NCBI GenBank assembly: GCA_000444245.1
Contig: ATSW01015356.1
Span: forward strand, 1 to 29,762
Source of the DNA: Botryllus schlosseri
Lineage: Eukaryota; Chordata; Ascidiacea; Stolidobranchia; Styelidae
Direction: 5' to 3'
DNA length: 29,762 bases
Below the pieces are notes generated by a model. It was not told the origin of the DNA and did no database searches. It saw nothing but the letters and a program-made list of their open reading frames with translations. This document shows positions 1 to 11,300 of this stretch, in pieces (position 1 is the first letter of the stretch; each line of letters begins with the position of its first letter). Both the position numbers and the translations under genes were made by a program.

Positions 1-105
1 AGGATGCCATAATGTAACTTCGATTGGATTAAGGATTTAAAGAGTATCAGGAGAACCCATACTGGCATGAAGCGCCCAAGGCTGTAGAACAGGCCGCACT
101 TCGGT

Positions 106-137
106 GATAAATTGATAAATTGATAAGTTGATAAATT
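106..137. repeat. Short tandem repeat, GATAAATT x4
   Basis: Four consecutive 8-bp units GATAAATT, the third reading GATAAGTT. This is a small minisatellite just inside the region that leads to the transposon end at 263. Confidence 0.85.
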
Positions 138-154
138 AACTTTCAGTGGCGAGA

Positions 155-263
155 AGCTTATAATTTCGGTACTCGAAAAAATCGTATTTTACTACTCGAC
201 TCGAATCATTAAAATTAATACTCGATTCAGATTCGAGTACTCGAATCATTGTGCCCAGCCCTA
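155..263. mobile_element. Right end of a hAT-type DNA transposon (left part outside the window)
   Basis: The segment ends in GTGCCCAGCCCTA, which read inward is TAGGGCTGGGCAC, the usual form of a hAT-type terminus. Just inside are repeated subterminal ACTCGA/TCGAGT motifs in both orientations (at about 170, 200, 225 and 237). hAT elements typically carry such clustered subterminal motifs, which are transposase binding sites in studied members. The other end is not visible, so the target duplication cannot be checked; the 8 bases to the right are TCCGTGAT. Confidence 0.6.
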
Positions 264-1814
264 TCCGTGATTAGACAAGGAGTATTAGTTTAGCTTCAGA
301 TATATATATATTGTTCCATTGTGAAGTTTTGAACCCGGGTCAATCCTCGCGTTGGCGATTTGATTTTCGCTATTTGAAGTGTCAGTGTACTTTATCACAA
401 CGTTTGTTGATATTGGCTATCGCGAGCGTGAGAATATCAATCTTACATCGGTTTCTTGGTATCGCGTGAATACGGCAGCTCGTATCGTATCACGACCGTC
501 GGTGACGGTGTTGTAGGGAGTGAGGCACTGTAATATCCAACGATATCACCTTGTTTCTTCTGACAGGGTTTTCGATTTCGCATACATCTACCGTTTTGTC
601 ATTTTCATGACACATCCAACCGGTTAAACGGGTTAAAAGTCGCGCTTTTCCCTACAATTTCGATTGTGAAATTGCGACGTCATAATGTGACGCCACAGCG
701 AATCTATGACGTCGACCTTTGTTGGTTTTTAGCACAAATTTATATCCTGTCAAAGTGTCACAATATTAAACATCGCGTTTTTGAAATGTGGGAGAATTCT
801 CTGCTGCTTTTTCACTCCTTTCTGAGTCCTCGTATGGTAGGGTCATGCATCATGCATAGCTATAGCGTTATGCGGGAGGCATTGACATGGTGTGGGAAGA
901 CTTCGTGGTGATGTGGATGAGGCTGTTTCGAGCTAGAGTTTCTGCTGAACCTTTGCGCCATTGTTAGTGCTCCCAACCTGCTAGCCGCGAGCGTCTCTTC
1001 TGCTCAATAGCTGAAACCTTGGCTTGGCAAGGTTAACTGAATGAAATATCTTTGGCAGCCGTTGGCTAAATTTAGCATCTAAAAAAGCATGTACTTGATT
1101 GTACAGTGTAGGCTAGAGTTCATTATACACGCATGGTTCGGTCGATTCGCCCATTACAGTTTATTTTGTACCAATGGTTGCTCACCAAGTTTTAGGTTAA
1201 CCGTAGTTGAAATATAGATACTAGATAGGCCTACCCCAGTGGCTGGATAAAATATTATGACATGTGATAAATCAAATGTCTTACGAGTAGCCTTGCAAGT
1301 ATCACTACGCGACATAATAAGGAAGATGGCACATCTGCACAATGCATGCTGCTCTATCCTGGGATGGCAGCACCGAAGGTCTTAATATGGAATCCTAGTT
1401 AGTTTAATTTGGATTTCGCAAATAGTCCACAAGATAGGTACCTGTATTGTAGATTCATCATTTCTTGGTGACTCACAAAATAGCGGGTTGCGGTTGCGAG
1501 ATCGTACTTCTATCCAAAGCCTATAATGATGACCAGCTAGTTCCGCTAATGATATCGAGCGCTTCATCGCTTCCGGTATGCTACTAAATAAGTAAATATA
1601 ACTATTACAGCAAGATCCATAAATCTATTGATTCGATGTATAGTTCTACTGAAAGCAAGGTATGCGATGATACATCCTCACTTCATACAAATGGAAACGA
1701 TTGGTATTGATTTATGGCGAGCTATTTTCAGTGTGGATGATAAATGCCGATAAAGTATAGTCGAAGATCATTAGAATTGCACGACTTCCTGGTAGGGCTG
1801 GGGTCCGATAATGT
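264..1814. other. Non-coding stretch upstream of the septin exons
   Basis: Only short, unconserved reading frames occur here, and I recognise no protein motif, RNA gene or transposon end. There is a short (AT)n run near 300-311. It is probably upstream intron or 5' flank of the septin gene. Confidence 0.4.
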
Positions 1815-1822
1815 CTAATTAC

Positions 1823-1928
1823 TAGGGCAAGTTTTTGTTGCACTAAAATCGCGAGAAAGTTGCACTTACTCTTGGTAAAAGTTGCAGTAGAAGTTGCATT
1901 TACAATTTTTGTTGAATTAGTAGGTTTC

Positions 1929-1961
<33 letters not shown>

Positions 1962-2868
1962 CATTTATTAAATTCGTCTCACCAGGAAAATTTGAAACAT
2001 TCAAATAATCGGTATGGACAGGGAAGGGACGATACGACCGAGAAGTCATCTAGTCAATCCCTTCCCTATAGAGCATACAAATTATAACTCACGAGACAGA
2101 CGAACATAATGATAAATTTCAAAAACACAAAAGGTTCCGTTGTGTAACCTAGTTCCTGCAGAGCTGTCAAATTTGTTACTTTGACATTTCGCGGACATTC
2201 TGGCTAGACCGCAAATAATTATATTTTTTCCCGGTACATAGCAAGAAAACTACGCAATTCGAGATAAATTTCCCTAAAAAAGTCAAACAGCAAAGCGATA
2301 ACCGCTTTACCTAAAGTCAAATAACACACCCCAAAACCTCTTGGTCCGCAAACTTGACCCAAAGCGTTGCAGAAAATCTCGCTCTTGGCTACTTAACAAT
2401 ATCAATAGCATGAATGGCCCGGTGAAAATGTAATTTACGGAGGTCTTGCCTGGGCGTTCGTGAAATGGGAAATTATCTCAAATTCAAGCGACAGAATTAA
2501 TAAAGTGATCTATTTACATATTGTTCGGACACGGTCGTGCTTGACAGTGGTAATTGTACTTCTTACTTGCAAGCCATTGTGTCATAGATGACACAGTGAG
2601 ATGCAGCTAACCCATCATATAGCTGTTTGGTTCTATCCATACTAGAAATAGTTTATAGCATGTTTTTAAATCATATGTTTACATTTTGACGCAATTTTGA
2701 GAAAAGTTGCAGTAAAAATTGGTATGCAAAATAGAGGAAAGTTGCAAAAAGTTGCACTATAAAGATCCCTCCATACAGCTTAAAACATTAAAGTACATAG
2801 ATTCTGAGTATCTACGAAGCTTTTGCAAACTGTAAAAAAAGATGCAAAAGTTGCAAAAACTTGCCCTA
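1823..2868. mobile_element. Non-autonomous hAT-type element with 8-bp target duplication
   Basis: The left end TAGGGCAAGTTTTTG (1823-1837) is matched by its reverse complement at 2854-2868. The flanks are CTAATTAC (1815-1822) and TTAATTAC (2869-2876), an 8-bp target-site duplication differing at one base, which is the hAT superfamily signature. GTTGCA motifs are dense at both ends (for example 1839, 1859, 1882 and 1893 on the left, and several between 2700 and 2856 on the right), as expected for subterminal transposase sites. No transposase coding is visible. A LINE 3' end lies inside it, so this element was probably the earlier arrival. Confidence 0.75.
1931..2130 (-). mobile_element. LINE 3' end with (ATCT)n tail, inserted in the hAT element
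   Basis: Read on the - strand, the sequence has a stem (GGGAAGGGA at 2066-2058 pairing with TCCCTTCCC at 2029-2021). It then reads GACGAA, AATAAA (1969-1964) and a tail of ATCT units (1961-1931). CR1/L2-like LINEs often end in a structured 3' UTR followed by a short tandem tail rather than poly(A). The LINE copy at 17274-17980 ends in the same way. No reverse transcriptase coding is visible here, so this is a strongly 5'-truncated copy. The right boundary is a guess. Confidence 0.55.
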
Positions 2869-2876
2869 TTAATTAC

Positions 2877-5248
2877 CAAACACTCAAGATTCCATTATTG
2901 CGTAGGCCCTGATGGTTAGGATTTAGCTATTAGCATTTAGTACTGTTTCCGCATTGGGCTGTAGCAATACCAGAGCGTTTCATTGACCTGGCTTTGTGAA
3001 CTATATGAACACTTTTGACCCTTGTGAAGCCAGAGATACATCAAATAACATAATGTAGGCGTACCCCCCTCGTTTTCCGACTGTCCGTTTGTCAAGAAAG
3101 AAATTTTTGAGTTTGCAAATGATAGTTACTCCAACAATTATCAATAATCTNATCAGTGATCATCTGTTATCNNAATGTTTTGCCTTGAACNTTTGTCGCT
3201 ACGTCCGCGACACTCTNTGNTCTCAGTGTGACCTCGCTTTCGCATTNATTTCCTAACAGCTTNANAGTCTAATTTGAATTTTATTCCACGAATATTCACA
3301 ATTCACACACTCNCTTCCTCGTTGATGCNCAATATTCNATATTTCCGTATCAATAANCTTCTAGGGCGACNGNNNGCATGGCCTTAATTCCGTACATGTA
3401 ATGGAGAGCAGAATGCTCCTTGGATATTGTTTCGAGCATTCCCTTATCGGCGCGCTTTGAAGGAGCATGTGAACACGCGAAATCCGCCGTTTTCGTATGC
3501 CGCCTCGTTGTGATTCTAGATTCTATGCCGCAGGTGGTATATTGCCAGCGATTACTCCTGTGGAGTGTGTCGAGAAGGACCCACTTTTTATGATAACTCG
3601 ATAAAATAGATGCGGTTTCGAGTGTTGTTGTGCGCTTTCGCGCCGGTGACTCAATTGCGAAATTAGAAACTTTACACTGTAATTGTTACAAACCAGTTGA
3701 CATACGGAACGGCGATAGTTGCTGCGTCGAGAACAACTTTGTGTGCTAACACGAATATAAGAGAACACTTAAGTTCGAATATGACAGCATAACAGATTCC
3801 GGTTCGTTGTGACTTAGCTATAACATGGTGCTGTGTAGTGAAGTTCCCACGTTGTACAGTTCCCACGCATTTACAATCAGTGCAATTGGGTATGGGTGGG
3901 GAATGGGGATAGTTGTTCTCTTGATATATGGAAGCAACACAAGTCATCGATATTGCGGCGCCATTGAAGGGTGCCAAACTACAACCACGATTGCATTTTG
4001 TGGCGATCCGATAACAGGCGAAACAGCAATACGGTTAAATTGTATTTTTATCATCTGTTTTTCATGACACATGGTTCTGATTCGCTTGCTGTGTCGCTGC
4101 TCTATCATACGGAATTAGGTCGGTGATCATCGGTCGGTGTCATTGGGAGATAGACGCATTGCTGTCTTGCATTTCCTGAAGTATTTTTCACCCTAGAGAT
4201 CACTTGATCTTGGTGTACCAAATTTGTCTTCTAAAATCTAGTATTGGCGTTGGTCTCGGTAGCTTCATCTTTGGTAAACATGTATAAGATCGTACATGTA
4301 CAATGTGCATTGTGCATATTCGCCAATGAATACCGCATAGCTAACGTACTAAATAGTCCGCTTCAATGCATTCATAGCTGCATGACCGCAGGAGAGCAGG
4401 TTCAACTGTAATCTGAGCATTTGTGTGCTATATTTACCTCCTAGGAACGAAGATGTATCACTGGACCATACCTATTTCAAATTCAACCATAGTCGTGCCC
4501 TGCCCTTTGGTACAGTGCATGACCAAGTTTGCAACTTGCAACGCCTACTCGATTGGATAATGGATATATTAACTTGAGAAGTAAAACCGTTCGTGATTCA
4601 CCACTTCCGGTACGCGTGGGATAACTGGCAATATCTAATCGCAAATAGTCTTGGCATGAATTCAGTTTTGTTCGTTTGCAATTGCGAATGATGGCGGCAC
4701 GGAAATAATGCGTTGATAGTTGACTCGATTATGATTTATGAACAGCAACGCAACTGGATGCTATGATGCTATGTGCATGTCTGCATAATTTTGCAAGTAT
4801 CTTCCGCCAGTTTGACCGCATTTTATAGTTAATCCTTCCAGGAATGAAACAGGGTGTCGCATTAAATATTCATATCATATGATCAATTGAACCTATATTT
4901 GTGGACTGCGCTGCTATTAAAACCCGTCAGGTCGAAAGCACTAGGATGGCTTTGAGTGAAGATTGTTGCAATTTCTCCCCTACTTTTCCAACCAATTGCA
5001 CCGGCATCGTGACGCGATATCCTGTTTTTCTCCCGAATTTTGATCTGTGTTGGAATACAGTTCACTCTTGACGAATCGCGATTCCGTGACAACACACAAT
5101 CACGATCAAAAATCTATTATTACGTCACCAACAAGGTACCAACAGAACATTTCGATACCGAATCAGTGTGAGATTCTCCGATGTGTCGAGCGCTTTCTCG
5201 CACCATCCCATATTAGGCGTTTTTGAATCTATGCGGTTTTATTTTCAG
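2877..5248. other. Non-coding stretch with ambiguous bases, upstream of the first visible septin exon
   Basis: Contains scattered N calls between 3151 and 3375, a draft assembly artefact. I searched by eye for the septin P-loop (GxxGxGKS/T) and DTPGFGD exons on the + strand and did not find them. No other coding motif, RNA gene or transposon end is recognisable. Presumed intron of the septin gene. Confidence 0.4.
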
Positions 5249-5366
5249 ATTGCGGCCAATCGATATCGAGGCAATGAAACGGCTCGTGAAGGTCGTCAAC
5301 GTCATTCCCGTAATTGCAAAAGCGGATTCGCTGACAATCGAGGAGAGGGAGCGATTCAAAAGAGTG
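5249..5366 (+). CDS. Septin exon with G4 (AKAD) motif
   Basis: The acceptor TTTTATTTTCAG ends at 5248 and the donor GTGAGT starts at 5367. The exon opens with the last base of a split codon, most likely Gly (GG|A) as in the family's HGLRP, followed by 39 codons. It contains [12 protein letters not shown], the hydrophobic strand VVNVIPVI and the guanine-specificity motif AKAD, and ends FKRV in phase 0. Confidence 0.93.
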
Positions 5367-8300
5367 GTGAGTATCGTGTTCACACAACCGTGTCTGTATT
5401 TTACGACAGTAGATTTCACTACAGGTATAGTGGATATGTACTGTACAAATGTTCTGGCAGTCGGAACGAATTGACCTTTTCCTGCAAATCTCAGTCGCTC
5501 TTTACAGTCGTTCAGATTCTGATGTCGCTTTGAAATGACTAAAACCTCCCAGAATAATTCTGTGGATTAATTCTAGGGCTGGAAAAACTGCGAGAGTCGA
5601 TCTTTTCTAGCACCGAAATTACGCACCTTGCCACTGAAACATATTTTATCTCCGAGAATCATATTTTCGACATTTCCCCCTCGCTCTGCATTTGCATACC
5701 CCGAAACCTCGATAGTACCATTCAAAACTGATAAACAGTCTCCGTGTACATCATTTCAAATATGTTGTTAGAAAGAAATCCCAAACCCGGACCAACAGTC
5801 AAAGTCCGTAATCAATGGTCGCGTGTCAGACAACTATGCAACCGACCTGATATCAAACCCGATACAAATTGATGACTCTATCCAATACCGGCGTATATAA
5901 TTCACTACTTGATGTTTCGCTGTAATGCGGACACGGCAGCGAAAGATACTGTACAGGAGACACAGCATTTTATTTTGCCAATGAGTGCATAGTTACATCA
6001 CTGTTGGTAATGTCGCGACATGTTATCATGTTTTACAATCGCTCTATTAACAAATGAAGTAATCGTTTGTTATGCGTAGCCACACGAGAGCCGTCGATGT
6101 GAAATGAGATATGTGCGGGTAATCTTCGTAGCGATACCGGACTGCCTAAAAAGACATCGCACCATTGTTTGGGCGGTGTTTTGGGATAAACGCGGTTCCA
6201 CGCTACTTTAAGACAACGGGTCAAGTATACTGCGATTAAATGCGATCGATAGTGCGGGTGTCAAATCTTATCCGGCCGGCGTCCGATTCACTACAGTGCA
6301 CTCGAGCAAATCGGTATACAGGGCTCAAAATCATTCCTCTTCATCAGCTGCATCGTATTGTGATTCATGAATCCGTCTGACCTCCGGTCTACCAGTACCA
6401 GTCATGAAAATTGCGTCTGCGGAATCTGTTACACGAGAGAGATCAATGGTATCATCACCTCGAATCAATAGATATCGCGATCTTAGATAATCATGAAAGC
6501 TAATTTAATGAATTGAATTTCATATGTTTTTCACCCAATTTACCTAAAACTTCTCACCAATTTCGCACAGCGTTCTTACCAACTACATCTTCAGAGTACT
6601 AATCTAGTCTATAATTCAGGGAATTGAAATACCTCCGAATGTGCCGGATCCGCTATGTGTTGCAACGCAAATAGCACGATGTGCATTGATGATTGAAGGG
6701 CGTTCGGAATTCCTTGTAAATGTGGGTCAAGTCCCACTGATCTTTTTCATTGTATCCATGAAATGGCAATGTGTATGATGGTCGATGGTCACATTCATTG
6801 TTTTTTTAATTTGAGTCATCCTTATTGGGTCTATGGTCTGGGAATCGAACGTGATAATAAGTTTTTTATGGGCTGCATTTGGACTTGAATTTTGAGCTCG
6901 GGTCCGCTCATATCCACTAATATCTAGTGCCATTATTAGAGAAGTGAGCCTGATGCCATCATGTCGATGGAAGCTTTGTAATTTCTCTATGCAGACTGCA
7001 GAGTTTCCTCTGGGGATTCCAAAAAGTATTGTCTCGAGTGTCTACCACGTGAAATTTGTGGCATGTAGTCTGTAGTGTCCTATACGGCTAGCTATATGCC
7101 GAAACCGCGTGTCTCGGTATATACGCGCGTCGCAACGTGATTTCCGGCCGCAGCGTGGATCAAATTACCGTACTAAATTCTGTTAGCCATTATATAGGGC
7201 TACGAGCAAACCATAATCAAAGATCTCGGGAATATTTTTCACGCGTTTGTTGGTTTGCGCATGTCCGTTAACCGTAATTGGAATGATACTGCGTCTGCGT
7301 TGTTGTACGCGTATATACCGAAACTACGCTCCATGAATGTTCCTCGAACGTCCTGCATACAATATCATTCGAACGCCATGCTGTCATAGGAGGCAGCAGC
7401 AACAAATCCATTGCCACCTATGTTCACGAAAGTATCGGTATATCCCTTGGCGAAGAACTGGTTTTTCACATGGTTATTGTGCAGTTTCGTACTACGGTAC
7501 GCATCGCACAATATGTTCTGCTACTAGTGATTTCGCAGCGTGTCAAAACTTACAATCAGGATTAATTACGACTACTACTCCTGGAAATATTAAATTATTG
7601 TGCCCGTTTCTTGCGAATAGTGAGAGAAAAATCGCCTTGTGCCACCGATTTTCTGATTGTAAATGCCAGAATCGTGTTCGCTCAGATAAGTAGAAAACAG
7701 ACCGAATATCGATTATATAATTTCAAATGGGTACTGCACTTTAAGATTGTATCTATATTGTATCATCGGGGGTTTACGAAGGTACTGTGCAGTCCGTACC
7801 AACAAAATTGAAATTATATTTTGACCATGAATCACTGTGTCAAAGAAGCAAAGTGATTGGGCCACTAGAACTGCACACATAGGCCTACACTATAAACGAA
7901 ATTCGTGTAGTCTACAGATGCATTTCATGTGCGGAAAATTGGTTGACACGGACTGGCTCCATTCTCACCGAACCTAGCCTAAACCTAGCCTTCGTAACAA
8001 ACCTTAAGGATATCGCTGACCACGGTGTTGTATGCTTGCGGAACGCGAATCTACGAAGCTGGTTTATGGTTTTGAGCCCCAGGTTTAGCTAAATGTAACT
8101 CTGCTGTTCGGGAGCGCTGTTCAAACATTAAATTCGTATGCGAGTGATAAATTGTGGGAGCCACTGTCCTAAAGTCAATCAGCATCTTAAGCTGCAAGTT
8201 GATATCGATGCGCGACCTATGCATGAGGTGGGATTCAAAGTAGTTATTCGGAATCCGATCCCGTGCTGCTTCAAAATTTCGCGCTAAAATAACCGGTCCC

Positions 8301-11300
8301 GCCCTGTGTGATGTCATCAATTTCCTCTTCCATTGCGAGAAATCAATGCCAAGAACATTACGTGATCGTCCTTTTCATTTCGTATCCTGTACGCAGCGGA
8401 GAGATCAAGCTTAATGATTCCAGAAAGGCGTTACTTGTCGACTAGATCAAACGCGCAAACCGATAATTTTGACTTCCCGAGCTGATGATAATTACACTAA
8501 ATTGCGTTGCTGAATCTAAATCTCGCCACTGCAACAGTTGGCCATTCATAAATATATGCTTGCAAATTGAGTAAATGCGCGATTCTTATTGTGCTGAGAC
8601 TGTGTGAAAAGTAATTCAACTACATGATAGGCCTCATTACATCCAGACTTATTTTACGTTTGTGTATATTGCGGTAACGTAGCGGAAATTTAATACAGTA
8701 GAGCTGTGCAAGTGCTCTAATCGAAACGGCGTGGTATTTCGCAAAACTGTTTACTGTCTACCATGTACGACTGGTATCGCAAATAAAAATTGGAAGACGC
8801 ATATCTCTGTGCAATACTGAGTTATGCTTTGCGAACCATACTATTCCCGATATGCCTTAAAATAATTTTAAGTGTTTAAGCTTATCTCGTGATTCCTGAA
8901 AACGAAGCAGCCAAGTAATGAAGTCGGCGGTTATTTCTTTAATCTTTCTTATCGCACAAGGAGATATAATTAGCGAAACACCTTTACACCATCACCCAAC
9001 GATGTAGCTGACATTCATATTAATATCGTTATCTTGGTGTGCACTTTACACCCTACCGAGGGGTGTAAATGAGCCGAATGTACCATCTCATATGAATATA
9101 TATTCCCGAGGACCGGGGTGTAGCAGGGTCGCATTTAGTGCAACAACCTGAGAAGACACAAGGTTGTACTGTACACGCAAGCTGAACGCACGACACCCCC
9201 GGAATATAACCTCGTTAGAATAGGTGTATTTGTGTATTTATACCTACCAAGGGTATGGGTGTATTGGTCGCAGTACGTATCAGAAAGTATTGCCGGAATT
9301 ATTTGCACTGCACGCCATGGTGAAAATCTCGTAAATACACCTGTTTTTATACATGGATGTCATCACCAACTCTCAGTACCCATGAAATGTCAAAATGATG
9401 ACAGTATTCGCATGACAACCTGCAGAATGTAGATATTGAGGCGCGTGCGCCATAATAGAGTTAGTTACTAACTCCACATCAGCGCTATAATTTTCCGACT
9501 GACTTCATTGTCGGAATTTAATACAACTGTACATAAAATCGTTTTGAAAACCTCAAGGTCGACTATTCAAGCCGGAATCATTGTTGGCTAGGTTGTTTGC
9601 TTATTATTCGTTACGGGTCGTTAGGCCGAGTGCTTGTTTGTGATTAGGCCTCGCGCAGCGCAACTAATCCGGTAACATTTCATTAAAAACCGAAAAATCC
9701 ATCGAATGCGCCACAAAATCAGATACGAGTAGGATAACGCGATCTCGCGGTAAGCATACAAGATAAAATGAACACTAAACATGCGATATAGCGTGATGTG
9801 GCAACATCTTCTCTGCCATTGAAACTGCGAACTCTTCTCTTCGTAGTAATGTCCCAGCGTCAGTTGTTCAACAGGTAAAATAGATACCTGATGCGGCTAT
9901 TAAAGATATACATATATGCCATACATATATGCCACTCATTGAAATCTCGAAAGCAAAATTTCGTACCATAACGTGTTGTTTTCCATATTTGCACTGTGCG
10001 GATTAGTTGAGACATCAGCTGAATGCACGATTTCCGTTTACAGCGTACCGTACATATATTGAACCTCTTTGCTCCACGCCCATATGATTAATTCGTTCTG
10101 ATTCCGTTCAACCATCCGCGTGTGTATACTGACGTAGGAAATTGTCTCAACATAGTCTTTATGCAAACGCGTTAGTTTCTGCGTGCAGACCAGACGCGAC
10201 AGTTTCTAGTCTGTTTTTCATTGGAACTTCCCATAATCACACCTTGCCACGAAAATTACCTGTCACTCATTAGCAGTTTGGCTTCCTGGTGTTATCACAA
10301 TTTGGACTGAAAGTGGAACAACGGCCTTGCGCACAGGTTCACGCAAAACCAGGAAACGCTGTCATGTTTACAAGCGTCGAGCAGCAGGATTAATATTGTT
10401 GTATGCGTCCGTGAGGCGGTAATAACAGTCTGTTTGCGTGCTGTTTTCTCCAATGCATTGAATTCCATTCCATATATAGATGGAATTACTAGAAGGCACG
10501 CACGTAGACAAACGATATTTGCTAAGTAGGGCTTGTCATAATTTCTCACGGATGTACTCGACTGATACAGACCGCAAGACCGCATTTCAATCTGAACTGT
10601 CTGTAGGGAACTATTGGTAGTTTTGGTAGTTTGGTTGCGTCTGCTTGCCGGCATACCCGGGATACACCGATACCCCCTAATGATCACGCTTATTAGCAGC
10701 ACAATTCCAGAAGTTTCTGCGACAAGATTGAGGTGGATCTTCGAACATGTCGTTGATTAGAGAAACGGTTAGTATGTCTCATCCCCCTCCGAAAAAATGG
10801 ATAAAATAATAACAAAGTAAAGTGTGGAAAATTCTTGGTAGCAAATATTCGGTTTTGGTCACTGGTCACTGGTCAGCCACTCGCGGGTACGGAGTTTGTA
10901 AATTCGGTAAATTCTCCCGTATAAAGCAGTGAGTTTGATGCCTGTAGCCTTTTGATGCTACGTCACTATAAGCCGCCTTCAAACAAGCGAATTAGCGTGT
11001 GTACAACTGATGCGGTCGTGTAGGATCAATGCAACTCCAATAAACATAGTCATACAAATAGACAAAAGCAAATTCAACAAAATACCAAACATTCAAGCAG
11101 GAACCGCACCTCGTTAATATATTTGTTATGGGTTCGGCCATGGTTCAACTGTTACAGGACTGCTCTCGCACTATGCAAGCTCAAATTCAAATCGTATCGT
11201 ATCGGTTACTGTCTCCCTAAAACCCAATCACATAGGAACGGAATGCTCCAATGCCTGTTCCAAGCCCGCCCATGCAAAGGACTACGGCTGCGGAAGAAAG

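Noticed and set aside
325-350. GAACCCGGGTCAATCC resembling a tRNA T-arm
   Set aside because: No matching acceptor, D or anticodon arms can be placed around it.
1794-1814. TAGGGCTGGGGTCC resembling another hAT terminus
   Set aside because: Short similarity to the end at 263 only; no subterminal ACTCGA motifs follow and no partner end was found.
3672-3977. 101-codon - frame upstream of the septin exons
   Set aside because: No recognisable domain, no conserved motif, and overlapping frames of similar length on the other strand.
5168-5533. 121-codon + frame over the first septin exon
   Set aside because: A frame shadow of the exon extended into intron on both sides; the septin frame is bounded by good splice sites.
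5574-5594. TAGGGCTGGAAAAACTGCG resembling a hAT terminus
   Set aside because: No subterminal motif array, no partner end and no target duplication.
10295-10702. 135-codon - frame in the large septin intron
   Set aside because: Longest frame in the intron, but the composition is irregular, there is no known motif and no splice or promoter context supports it.
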